This document shows, in pieces, positions 1 to 6,416 of a DNA stretch of 12,285 nt. How positions within the stretch are numbered: position 1 is the first letter of the stretch; the number at the start of each line of letters is the position of its first letter. The DNA comes from Phycisphaerae bacterium (lineage in GTDB: Bacteria > Planctomycetota > Phycisphaerae > UBA1845 > Fen-1342). The notes under the pieces were generated by a model. The model searched no databases, had not been told where the DNA came from, and saw only the letters and a program-made list of their open reading frames with translations. The stretch lies in contig JAFGRR010000172.1 in assembly GCA_016935035.1 (NCBI GenBank), positions 1 to 12,285 on the forward strand, written 5' to 3'. Made by a program: the position numbers and the translations under genes.

Positions 1-2
1 GC

Positions 3-2786
3 ACCATCGAGGTTTACTGGGGAGATCTGCCGGCCGGCGCGCCGGCGACAGTGTACCTGTGGGGCGATCCCGCCCTGTACGGTCATCCGTCGTTTGCCCA
101 GGTGCTGACGTCCGTTCCGGTGACGGCCCAGCCGGATTCGGTCGCCACGATCGACATTCCGCTGACGCCCGTCGGTGACAGCTTCTTTGTCGGCGTGATC
201 ATGGACATTCTGGCAAGCGACTATCCGGCCGCCCTGGACGACAGTCTGGCCGGCGGCTACGGCTCGAACTGGTCAGTTTTCGATCCGCAATCGGTTGATC
301 CGGCTGACCTCGGCGCGGCCGCGATGCCGCCCTTTGACGTGGGTGCCTCGGGTGGGTGGATGATCCGCGCGATTGTCGCCGGCCCGGGTGAGAATGACGT
401 CAACGACAACGGAATCCCCGATGATTGCGAGGGGGCCTGCTGTATGGGCGACGGCACCTGCATTCTGATGCCGGAGTATGACTGCTACGGGATTGATGGT
501 TCGTGGAGCGGCGTCGGCACCAGTTGCGAACCTAACCCCTGCCCGCAGCCGCTGGGCGCCTGCTGTGTCGGTGGCATGTGTACCGAGGCTACGGAGGAGA
601 CCTGCGTAGCGGGCGGCGGCGTCTGGCAAGGGCCGTTTACCGAATGCGACCCCAATCCCTGTCCGCCGACGGGTGCATGCTGCACGACTGGGGCCGTCTG
701 CGATGAGATGACCCAGGCTGATTGCCTGGTGGCGGACGGCTTGTGGCTTGGAGAAGGCACTGGTTGCGATCCGAACCCGTGCGATGTGCTCGGCGACAAC
801 TGCGATAACCCGTTCATCATCGACGAGTTGCCATTCACGGCCAGCGGCAATACGTGCTCCTTCGTGGACGATTATTACGGGTACTGCGCGCTGAAGCGCG
901 AGACCACCGGATCGCCGGATGTCGTCTATACGTTCACACCGACCGAGGACATGGTCGTAGACGTCTCACTGTGCGCGTCGAGCTTCGACACCGTGCTATC
1001 GGTGTACTACGAGTACTGTGAGGGCACGCCCCTCTATTGCAGTGACGACGCGTGCGGGGCCGATGGTTTGCAGTCGGCCGTGACGTGGATCGTGATGCCA
1101 GCGGGATACACGTATTACATCGTCGTGGACGGGGTGAGCGCGTGTGGCGATTACGTGCTGGAGGTGAAGGAGACGGATTACGCCGTCGACTGGCTGTTGT
1201 TCTGCCAGATTCCCGATGCCTCCTTGATCGAGGATGACGTCGAGGTCAGTGAGGTGGGCAGCGCGACGCAGAACCGCATCGTGTATGACAATTTCACCGC
1301 CGGCGACAGTGTCTGCGGCCTGATCTGGTGGGGCTTCATGGCCACCCAGGGCGGCGAGGGTCTGGTGAACTGCGATGACACCGCTACGTTCAACATCGCG
1401 TTCTACGAGGATGACGACGGGCGCCCGGGCGCGGCGTTGTGCACCTACACCGTCGATGCCATGGTCTATGAGTACGACATCTACTACGACGACCTTGAGT
1501 TGTTAGCCTTCCTGGTTACGGATCTTTCGCCGTGCTGCGCGGTCAGCGAAGGCTGGGTGTCGATTCAGGGGGCCGGCGATCCGGATTGCATGTTCGTGTG
1601 GATCGGCGCCGACGGTCTGGACGACCGCGCCTGGTACAGCGATGACGACGAGGCCGGTGATGTCGGCTTCGACATGAGCTTCTGCCTTTTGGGCGATCTC
1701 TACGGCGACAGCGGGGCGTGCTGCTTCGGCGAGTCCTGCATCGAAGCCACGGCGACGGATTGTGCCCTGCTGGGCGGCGTCTGGCAGGGAACCGGGACAA
1801 GCTGCGATCCGAACCCGTGCGTGCCGCCCACCATTACCGACTGTAACTCGAATGGTGTGGACGACGCCATAGATATCCTGCACGGCACCAGCGCCGACGT
1901 GAACGGCAACGCGATTCCGGATGAGTGCGAGACCGACTGCAACGGCAACGGTGTGCCGGACAGTTGGGAAGTCTCTACCGGCGCGGTCGCCGACATTAAC
2001 GGCAACGGCATACCGGACTCGTGCGAGACGGACTGTAACGGCAATGGTAGACCCGATTCGTGGGACATTTCGACCGGCGCCAGTGCCGACTGCAACCGCA
2101 ACGGGATTCCGGATTCGTGCGACATTCGAGTTGGCCGCAGTCGTGACGCGAACGGCAACGGCATACCGGATGAATGCGAGGCCGACTGCAACAAGAATGG
2201 GCTGCCCGACGCTCTGGACATTGCGAGCGGCAGCTCCGACTGCAATGGCAACGGCGTGCCCGACGAATGCGAGGCCGATGGCGACCACGATGGCGTCATC
2301 AATGCCTGCGACAACTGCCCCAGCGTGGCCAACGCCGACCAGGCGGACAGCGACGGCGATGGTGTGGGTGATGCCTGCGATACCGAAGATGCCGGCAGTG
2401 ATTCGGGGCAGCCGCAGCCCGAGCCTGAGTTGCCCAACCCGAGCGTCGTTCAGGCGTTGATCGACCTGATCGCCGGTCTCGAAGGCAATGATGATCCGGA
2501 CATGCAGTTGTTCCTTCAGGCGATGACGGCGATTCTGGATGTGCTCGATCAGGCTGAGGCGGCCCGCGGCGCGCCGAGCATCATCGATACGGATGACGGA
2601 TCGGCGAATTCGGTCGCTGACGTGACCACGATCGAACCGGAGACCGAGGACAAGGAGAGCCTGGCCGCCGCCGAGGATGACACCGCTGAAAAGGAAGAAA
2701 CACCGGCGATGCTCTGTCCGGCTACGGGCTTCCTGACGATCTCGCTGATGCTGGTGGGTATTTTCACGCGCCGTCGCCGCATGTAG
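3..2786 (+). CDS. Giant Cys-rich repeat surface protein, 5'-truncated
   Basis: The reading frame is open from base 3, so the protein enters from the left edge. The GTG at 51 lies inside a conserved-looking beta domain and is not taken as the start. 927 residues are visible. In order: a beta-rich domain (to about 390), one calcium-loop unit (about 393-431), three GACC Cys repeats (432-782), a beta domain resembling bacterial pre-peptidase C-terminal domains (783-1172), a second acidic beta domain with many Asp and Trp (1176-1712), a fourth GACC repeat (1713-1820), a run of DxNxNG calcium loops ending in thrombospondin-3-like units (1839-2381), an acidic linker, then a Cys + hydrophobic + Arg tail (2715-2783). 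The composition (acidic, Cys-rich, repeats, anchor) fits an extracellular or cell-surface protein, but the signal peptide would lie outside the window. No catalytic motif was recognised and the function is unknown. Similar modular proteins are common in Planctomycetota. Confidence 0.85.
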   Translation, partial: TIEVYWGDLPAGAPATVYLWGDPALYGHPSFAQVLTSVPVTAQPDSVATIDIPLTPVGDSFFVGVIMDILASDYPAALDDSLAGGYGSNWSVFDPQSVDPADLGAAAMPPFDVGASGGWMIRAIVAGPGENDVNDNGIPDDCEGACCMGDGTCILMPEYDCYGIDGSWSGVGTSCEPNPCPQPLGACCVGGMCTEATEETCVAGGGVWQGPFTECDPNPCPPTGACCTTGAVCDEMTQADCLVADGLWLGEGTGCDPNPCDVLGDNCDNPFIIDELPFTASGNTCSFVDDYYGYCALKRETTGSPDVVYTFTPTEDMVVDVSLCASSFDTVLSVYYEYCEGTPLYCSDDACGADGLQSAVTWIVMPAGYTYYIVVDGVSACGDYVLEVKETDYAVDWLLFCQIPDASLIEDDVEVSEVGSATQNRIVYDNFTAGDSVCGLIWWGFMATQGGEGLVNCDDTATFNIAFYEDDDGRPGAALCTYTVDAMVYEYDIYYDDLELLAFLVTDLSPCCAVSEGWVSIQGAGDPDCMFVWIGADGLDDRAWYSDDDEAGDVGFDMSFCLLGDLYGDSGACCFGESCIEATATDCALLGGVWQGTGTSCDPNPCVPPTITDCNSNGVDDAIDILHGTSADVNGNAIPDECETDCNGNGVPDSWEVSTGAVADINGNGIPDSCETDCNGNGRPDSWDISTGASADCNRNGIPDSCDIRVGRSRDANGNGIPDECEADCNKNGLPDALDIASGSSDCNGNGVPDECEADGDHDGVINACDNCPSVANADQADSDGDGVGDACDTEDAGSDSGQPQPEPELPNPSVVQALIDLIAGLEGNDDPDMQLFLQAMTAILDVLDQAEAARGAPSIIDTDDGSANSVADVTTIEPETEDKESLAAAEDDTAEKEETPAMLCPATGFLTISLMLVGIFTRRRRM
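432..782 (+). repeat. Three tandem GACC Cys-rich protein repeats
   Basis: Three consecutive units start at 432, 555 and 672. Each begins Gly-Ala-Cys-Cys, then a short Gly/Cys segment, Thr and Cys at regular spacing, a Gly-x-Trp-x-Gly core, and ends in a Cys-x-Pro-Asn-Pro-Cys motif. Each unit is about 37 residues with about six Cys, suggesting small disulphide-bonded modules. The repeat is visible in protein but diverged in DNA, so this is an old duplication kept by selection. Confidence 0.85.
1713..1820 (+). repeat. Fourth, detached GACC Cys-rich repeat
   Basis: This unit has the same pattern as those at 432-782 (GACC start, GGVWQG core, DPNPC end) but is separated from them by two beta domains. 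Its core GGVWQG matches the second unit most closely. It marks the boundary between the second beta domain and the calcium-loop array. Confidence 0.85.
1839..2381 (+). repeat. Array of DxNxNG calcium-loop repeats ending in thrombospondin-3-like units
   Basis: About nine units of the form D-x-N-x-N-G-x-P-D-x-x-(E/D) are followed by two thrombospondin-3-like units (DGDHDG and DSDGDG). The spacing of Asp/Asn at positions 1, 3, 5 and 9 with an acidic residue at 12 matches an EF-hand or dockerin calcium loop. Long units (about 19 residues, with W-D/E-I/V-S-T-G) often alternate with short ones (13 residues, ending C-E-T or C-E-A), giving a super-repeat of about 32 residues. The array probably forms a rigid calcium-stabilised stalk before the anchor; that role is inferred. 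Confidence 0.85.
2715..2783 (+). other. C-terminal Cys + transmembrane + Arg sorting-type tail
   Basis: The last 23 residues begin Cys-Pro-Ala-Thr-Gly, continue with about 13 hydrophobic residues and end with four Arg and a Met. This three-part layout matches C-terminal protein-sorting signals. The Cys rather than a PEP motif recalls the Cys-containing MYXO-CTERM-like class more than classical PEP-CTERM. It could equally be a plain C-terminal membrane anchor. Confidence 0.6.
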
Positions 2787-2807
2787 CGGCCGACGTCTCA
2801 TCGGCCG
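2787..2807 (+). terminator. Hairpin right after the giant gene's stop codon
   Basis: CGGCCGA (2787-2793) and TCGGCCG (2801-2807) form a perfect 7-bp stem with a 7-nt loop, starting at the base after the stop codon. No T-run follows, so it may be a weak terminator or an mRNA-end stabiliser. An alternative fold pairs 2786-2796 with 2865-2875 (11 perfect base pairs). Confidence 0.4.
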
Positions 2808-2865
2808 TCGGGCGTCTGCGGGCGCCTACTGGCCTGTTGGCGGTTATTTGGTTTGCTGCGTTCAA

Positions 2866-2887
2866 CGTCGGCCGCAGGGGGCCGACG
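2866..2887. repeat. Intergenic GC-rich palindrome upstream of frr
   Basis: CGTCGGCC (2866-2873) and GGCCGACG (2880-2887) are perfect reverse complements around a 6-nt loop. It overlaps an imperfect 16-bp direct repeat with period 24 (2880-2895 and 2904-2919, about 13 of 16 bases equal, sharing GACGCTAC). It looks like a short palindromic repeat of the kind scattered between genes. The rest of the 227-nt gap (2787-3013) shows nothing else I can support. Confidence 0.6.
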
Positions 2888-3013
2888 CTACGGGGCCGCG
2901 TTGGGCGGACGCTACCGTGGGGGGGATGCTATGGGGAGGCGGCTTGTCGGAAGGGGCCGGCGTGGCTATTCTCTTGGCGAGAGGGGTTTCTGAGATCGTC
3001 GGGAGTCGTGAGT

Positions 3014-3580
3014 ATGCCAGTTGAGAAGGTACTATCGGAAACTGAACAGCAGATGAAGCGCGCCGTGGAGTTCCTCAAGCAGGAATACCGGGGCGTGCGA
3101 ACGGGGCGGGCGTCGGCGGGGTTGGTCGACGGGCTCAAGGTCCACGTCGAATCTTACGGCTCCACTATGTCGATGAAAGAACTCGGCGCGGTGGCCGTGG
3201 CCGAGGGCAACGTCATCGTCATCAAGCCCTACGACCCATCGACGCTGAAGGACATTCAGAAGGCGATCGAATCCAGCGAACTGGGGATCAACCCGCAGAA
3301 CGACGGCAAGATGATCCGGCTGCCGGTGCCGGCTCTCTCGACCGAGCGGCGCAACCAGTTGGCGCAGCACGTCAAGAAACTGGCCGAGGCGCAGAAGACA
3401 GCCGTGCGGAATCTGCGGCGTGACGCGAACAAGCTGCTGGATACCGGCAAGAAAGACAAGACGATGACCGAGGACGATTGCGATCGTGGTCAGGAGTGCG
3501 TTCAGAAGCTGACCGACTCGTACTGCAAGGAGCTTGACACGCTCTGCACTGATAAGTCGAAGGACATCATGGAGGTCTGA
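3014..3580 (+). CDS. frr: Ribosome recycling factor
   Basis: The 188-residue product matches RRF in length (usually about 185) and layout. It releases mRNA and tRNA from the post-termination 70S ribosome together with EF-G in the cytoplasm. Visible hallmarks are the N-terminal helix with FLKQEYRGVRTGRAS, the PLN-like loop region, the KPYDPSTLKDIQKAI segment, the GINPQNDGKMIRLPVP stretch, and the basic C-terminal helices of domain I (LAQHVKKLAEAQKTAVRNLRRDANK). The start is the ATG at 3014, with GGGAG at 3001-3005 and an 8-nt spacer. The frame is open further upstream to about 2837, but that extension has no RRF similarity. A GTG at 3008, two codons upstream, is a possible alternative. frr often follows pyrH (UMP kinase); here it does not, and the upstream neighbour is unrelated. 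A hairpin terminator follows. Confidence 0.96.
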   Translation: MPVEKVLSETEQQMKRAVEFLKQEYRGVRTGRASAGLVDGLKVHVESYGSTMSMKELGAVAVAEGNVIVIKPYDPSTLKDIQKAIESSELGINPQNDGKMIRLPVPALSTERRNQLAQHVKKLAEAQKTAVRNLRRDANKLLDTGKKDKTMTEDDCDRGQECVQKLTDSYCKELDTLCTDKSKDIMEV

Positions 3581-3620
3581 CCGGGCGTCCGGAGACGGGC
3601 GCGCGGAAGTGACTGTGGGT

Positions 3621-3655
3621 GGCGGGCGAACCGATGAGCGCATCGGCCGCCCGCC
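3621..3655 (+). terminator. Probable terminator after frr
   Basis: A two-part stem: GGCGGGC (3621-3627) pairs with GCCCGCC (3649-3655), and CCGATG (3631-3636) pairs with CATCGG (3641-3646), closing an AGCG tetraloop with a small internal loop. It lies 40 nt after the frr stop and is followed by a moderately T-rich stretch (CTGCATTTCT) rather than a clean T-run. Strong structure, imperfect tail. Confidence 0.55.
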
Positions 3656-3741
3656 CTGCATTTCTGGGCGACTTATTCCGGGCCGTCTGCCGGATTGTGG
3701 GTGGGGCAGTGGTTTTCATTACAGCCCGAAGCACAAGATGG

Positions 3742-3761
3742 CCCCGGACTTGCGTCCGGGG
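3742..3761. repeat. Intergenic palindrome between frr and mqnC
   Basis: CCCCGGAC (3742-3749) and GTCCGGGG (3754-3761) form a perfect 8-bp stem with a TTGC tetraloop, followed by TTCT. It resembles the palindrome at 5277-5294 in style (C-run/G-run arms, 4-nt loop). It may be a scattered palindromic repeat, a terminator, or both. The 264-nt gap (3581-3844) otherwise holds only the frr terminator and the mqnC ribosome binding site. Confidence 0.6.
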
Positions 3762-3830
3762 TTCTGATTGGTGGCCCCATCAGGACCCAGCTCGCCACGG
3801 CTGGATCGTCGTTTGGCCACGCGGCCGCGC

Positions 3831-3835
3831 GGAGG
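3831..3835 (+). promoter_or_regulatory. mqnC ribosome binding site
   Basis: GGAGG lies 9 nt before the ATG at 3845. This decides the start in favour of 3845 over the in-frame ATG at 3875, which has no comparable site. Confidence 0.7.
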
Positions 3836-3844
3836 CGATAGAAT

Positions 3845-5236
3845 ATGCCAAACGACCTTGATGATTGGACGGTGATGGCAACTACCAAGACGATCAACCG
3901 AGTGACCGACGACGAAGCGCTTGAGCTGTATCGCTCGTGTTCGATCCACGAGTTGGGCCGCATGGCGCTGGAACGCGCGTCGCAACTGCACCCCGAACCG
4001 TATCGCACGTACGTTGTTGATCGCAACATCAACTACGCCAACGTGTGCACGGCACACTGCACGTTCTGCAATTTCTACCGCAAGCCGGGCGACGCCGACG
4101 CGTACGTTTTGAGCTACGAGCAGATCGGTGCGAAGATCGAGGAACTGCTCGCGATCGGCGGGACGCAGGTGTTGATGCAGGGTGGTCTGGTACCGGGGCC
4201 CGATCACCCCAGCGGCCAGGGGCTGCCGTTCGAGTGGTATCTTGGCTTGCTGCGGCACATCAAGCGACGTTACCCGGCGATTCACGTGCATGCGTTCAGC
4301 CCGCCGGAGATCTGGGCGTTTCACAAGCTCTTCGATATGCCGCTACGCGATGTGCTGCTGCGCTTGCAGGAGGCGGGACTCGACACGATCCCTGGCGGTG
4401 GGGGGGAGATTCTGGTTGATCGCGTCCGCCGCAAGATCGGCAACGGCAAGACCATGACCGACGAATGGCTGGCGGTGATGCGCGCGGCGCACGGCATCGG
4501 CATGGCGACGAGCTGCACGATGATGTTCGGGCACATCGAGACGTGGGCCGAGCGGATAGAGCACTTGCGCCGCCTGCGCGAAGTGCAGGATGAAACCGGC
4601 GGCTTCACGGCGTTTATCCACTGGCCGTTTCAGCCGGAGGGCACGCCGTTGGGCAGATGGAAGAGGCCGCCGACGGGGGCGGGTCAGACAGCAGAGCACT
4701 GCTCAAGAGCAGTGGCACCCGGGGCGGGGTCTGGTGTGGACGACGTGCTCGCCGATGTAAGCACGCACGGCCCCGAGCCGGTTGGTGAGCCGGGTGCCCC
4801 ACCCTTTCAAGGGTGGGAGACTGAAGGTGCCTCAAACGCCGCGAAGTCAACTGAGCATCAGAACATCGTCGCCGACACCAATCCCCACCGCCCCGAACCT
4901 GACGGCGAGCATCTGTTTCTGGCGGACGCGCACGAATACCTGCGACTGCTCGCGGTGGCCCGGCTGTATCTCGACAACATCCCGAACATCCAATCGAGCT
5001 GGGTGACAATGGGCCCGAAGATCGGGCAACTCGCGCTGCTGTTCGGCGCCAACGACATGGGCTCGGTGATGATGGAGGAGAATGTCGTCTCCGCCGCCGG
5101 CGTGACTTTTCGCCTGAACGAGGACGAAATCCGCCGATTGATCAAAGACGCCGGTTGGCAGCCGCAACAGCGCGATCAGTATTACCGTTGGGTTGAGTCG
5201 CCGCGCAACCGTGCGTCACTACCGATTGTGGAGTAG
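3845..5236 (+). CDS. mqnC: MqnC, cyclic dehypoxanthinyl futalosine synthase, with internal insert
   Basis: A radical SAM enzyme of the futalosine route to menaquinone; it cyclises dehypoxanthinyl futalosine. The iron-sulphur motif C68-x3-C72-x2-C75 lies in NYANVCTAHCTFCNFYR. IPGGGGEILVDRVR (182-195), TMMFGHIETW (225-234), QDETGGFTAF (248-257) and DNIPNIQSSWV (377-387) fit MqnC rather than its relative MqnE, whose counterparts have a different Cys-motif context and LPFHPENT in place of HWPFQPEGT. The product is 463 residues against roughly 360-380 for the family. The excess is at residues 271-357, between PFQPEGTPL and the conserved EYLRLLAVARLYLDN helix, where relatives have only a short loop. 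A smaller extra stretch (PGPDHPSGQG) follows GGLV near residue 117. The sequence on both sides of the insert is conserved and the frame is intact, so the enzyme is probably functional. No other mqn gene lies nearby. Confidence 0.93.
   Translation: MPNDLDDWTVMATTKTINRVTDDEALELYRSCSIHELGRMALERASQLHPEPYRTYVVDRNINYANVCTAHCTFCNFYRKPGDADAYVLSYEQIGAKIEELLAIGGTQVLMQGGLVPGPDHPSGQGLPFEWYLGLLRHIKRRYPAIHVHAFSPPEIWAFHKLFDMPLRDVLLRLQEAGLDTIPGGGGEILVDRVRRKIGNGKTMTDEWLAVMRAAHGIGMATSCTMMFGHIETWAERIEHLRRLREVQDETGGFTAFIHWPFQPEGTPLGRWKRPPTGAGQTAEHCSRAVAPGAGSGVDDVLADVSTHGPEPVGEPGAPPFQGWETEGASNAAKSTEHQNIVADTNPHRPEPDGEHLFLADAHEYLRLLAVARLYLDNIPNIQSSWVTMGPKIGQLALLFGANDMGSVMMEENVVSAAGVTFRLNEDEIRRLIKDAGWQPQQRDQYYRWVESPRNRASLPIVE
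4697..4714. repeat. Palindrome 1 inside the mqnC insert
   Basis: CACTGCTC (4697-4704) and GAGCAGTG (4707-4714) are perfect reverse complements separated by AA. As RNA it would form a 7-bp stem with a CAAG loop. It encodes the HCSRAV part of the insert. Confidence 0.8.
4798..4817. repeat. Palindrome 2 inside the mqnC insert
   Basis: CCCACCCTT (4798-4806) and AAGGGTGGG (4809-4817) are perfect 9-base reverse complements separated by TC. It encodes the APPFQGW part of the insert. Confidence 0.8.
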
Positions 5237-5276
5237 GTGGTCATGGTTGCGGGAGCCTGCGATGGTCGGCGGCCCG

Positions 5277-5294
5277 CCCGGGCTGAAGCCCGGG
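5277..5294. repeat. Palindrome between convergent mqnC and glycosyltransferase genes
   Basis: CCCGGGC (5277-5283) and GCCCGGG (5288-5294) form a perfect 7-bp stem with a TGAA tetraloop, followed on the + strand by GCTCTTTG. It lies 40 nt after the mqnC stop and could end mqnC transcription, though the T-run is short. It also fits the set of palindromes seen in the other gaps. Confidence 0.6.
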
Positions 5295-5313
5295 GCTCTT
5301 TGTTCCGCGCGCT

Positions 5314-5331
5314 GATGCGTTGTTACGCATC
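5314..5331. terminator. Hairpin spanning the glycosyltransferase stop codon
   Basis: GATGCGT (5314-5320) and ACGCATC (5325-5331) form a perfect 7-bp stem with a TGTT tetraloop. The glycosyltransferase stop codon (TAA, 5325-5323 on the - strand) sits within it. No T-run follows on either strand, so it may protect or pause the 3' ends of the convergent transcripts rather than terminate them. Confidence 0.35.
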
Positions 5332-6408
5332 TAGGACAAGTCGGTAGATCGTCAGGAGCGTTTGGACCGCGCGCTCTGTCGACAGGTTATCCGTGGCCCA
5401 ATTGCGTGCATTCGAGGCCAGGGATGCGCGTTCGTCGGGGGAATCCAAGAGCTGTGCGATGGCGGAGGCGAAGGTGTGTGCATTGTCGGCATCAACCAGC
5501 CGCATCCGCATGCCGTTGCCGCTGATGTCGCGGAGCGTCGGCAGGTTCGTTGCGAGTACTGGGACGCCGAAGGCCACGGCTTCCAATACGGCGTTCGGCA
5601 GGCCCTCGGTGAGTGAGGGCAGGCAGAACAGGTCGGCGGATGATAGCAGGGGGGCCAGGTTTTGCTGCCAGCCGAGCAGGTGGACGCGTTCTCGCGCGGG
5701 GCTGCGTGCGATCTGGCGTTCGAGCATCTCGCGTAACGGCCCGTCGCCGGCGAGTGCGAACACTGCATCGCGTTCGATCAGTTCCTCGGCACAGCGCACG
5801 AGCCAATCGGTCCGTTTGACCGGCTCGAGCCGGCCGACCCAGGCGATGACGGGGACATTCTCGGGTAAGCCGAGTCGTCGCCGGGCGTCCGCGCGTTCGA
5901 GGGCCGGTGCTGGTGGTTCAATCGCCGGTGGGACGATGTGTACACGTTCGACAGGCAGGCCGAATGCTTGCATGACGTGGCGCGCCAAGGCCGGCGTGTT
6001 CACGATGTGGCCGGCATCACGCCGCGCCGTGAGCCATTCGAGCCACAGATGCCAGCGGCGCTCGACCTCAATCGTCGCCGTCGACGTCAGTACGGGAATC
6101 CCCAGGCGGCGACCGACCAGCCGAGCGGCAACATTCGCGTGCGTCAGCGTCGCGTGAATCAGGTCCGGTGCGAGTTCGCGAACATGCCGGGAGAGACGCC
6201 GAAAGACGCCTAGATCGTGGGAATTTCGCGCATCGCAGGCGAATGTGCGGATGCCGTCGCGTTCCAGTTCGTCGCCGATCGGTCCGCGCGGGGCGAGGCA
6301 GCCGACATGGACGTCGACGCTGGCCCTGGTCAAGCCGCGTGCCAGTCGGGCCAACCGCATCGGCGTGCCGCCGCGCTCAAGATCGGTGACCAGGAGCATC
6401 ACACGCAC
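5323..6408 (-). CDS. GT4-family glycosyltransferase
   Basis: A 361-residue GT-B-fold retaining glycosyltransferase that would move a sugar from a nucleotide-sugar donor to a cell-envelope or exopolysaccharide acceptor; donor and acceptor cannot be read from sequence. Hallmarks: the N-terminal ERGGTPMRLARLARGL loop and helix (11-26), the mid-protein VIAWVGRLEPVKRTDWLV (187-204), LAGDGPLREMLE (219-230), VHLLGWQQNLAPLLSSADLFCLPS (242-265), and the E-x7-E pair E268/E276 in SLTEGLPNAVLEA that contacts the donor. The start is GTG at 6408, chosen because a perfect GGAGGT (6422-6417) lies 8 nt upstream; the ATG three codons in would be too far (17 nt). No membrane segment or signal peptide is seen, so it likely acts at the cytoplasmic face. 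It converges with mqnC and lies 109 nt downstream of the araC-type gene. Confidence 0.92.
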   Translation of the reverse strand: MRVMLLVTDLERGGTPMRLARLARGLTRASVDVHVGCLAPRGPIGDELERDGIRTFACDARNSHDLGVFRRLSRHVRELAPDLIHATLTHANVAARLVGRRLGIPVLTSTATIEVERRWHLWLEWLTARRDAGHIVNTPALARHVMQAFGLPVERVHIVPPAIEPPAPALERADARRRLGLPENVPVIAWVGRLEPVKRTDWLVRCAEELIERDAVFALAGDGPLREMLERQIARSPARERVHLLGWQQNLAPLLSSADLFCLPSLTEGLPNAVLEAVAFGVPVLATNLPTLRDISGNGMRMRLVDADNAHTFASAIAQLLDSPDERASLASNARNWATDNLSTERAVQTLLTIYRLVLDA

Positions 6409-6416
6409 CGGCGTTT

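Larger units (their letters stand above)
4655..4915 (+). repeat. In-frame palindrome-bearing insert within mqnC
   Basis: About 87 codons (residues 271-357) with no counterpart in MqnC as I know the family. It contains two perfect palindromes (4697-4714 and 4798-4817) and an imperfect 120-nt-spaced direct repeat (4742-4790 and 4862-4910). The encoded peptide is rich in Gly, Pro, Ala and His with no hydrophobic core, so it is likely a disordered surface loop. The insert edges are estimated from the conserved flanks and could shift by several codons. Confidence 0.75.

Noticed and set aside
1839..2381. Possible CRISPR-like or DNA tandem repeat array
   Set aside because: The repeat is in the protein (DxNxNG); DNA units vary in length and sequence and keep the reading frame, with no unique spacers.
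1921..2460. Open frame of 179 codons on the + strand in another frame over the calcium repeats
   Set aside because: It encodes Thr/Ala/Arg low-complexity sequence that mirrors the repeat; no ribosome binding site and no recognisable domain.
1503..2801. Long open frame on the - strand opposite the calcium-loop array (432 codons)
   Set aside because: Its length comes from the GC-rich, Asp/Asn-biased codons of the repeat on the + strand. Its product is a repetitive Val/Ala/Arg string without domain features, and the + strand has a clear domain order.
2837..3013. N-terminal extension of frr by about 59 codons
   Set aside because: It has no similarity to RRF and overlaps the intergenic palindrome, while the ATG at 3014 has a good ribosome binding site and gives the normal RRF length.
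3845..5236. mqnC as a pseudogene because of the large insert
   Set aside because: The frame is unbroken, the radical SAM Cys motif is complete, and the sequence after the insert is strongly conserved to the end.
3845..5236. MqnE (aminofutalosine synthase) as the identity of the radical SAM gene
   Set aside because: The segments TMMFGHIETW, FQPEGT and the DNIPNIQSSWV region fit MqnC better; MqnE usually shows different residues at these places.
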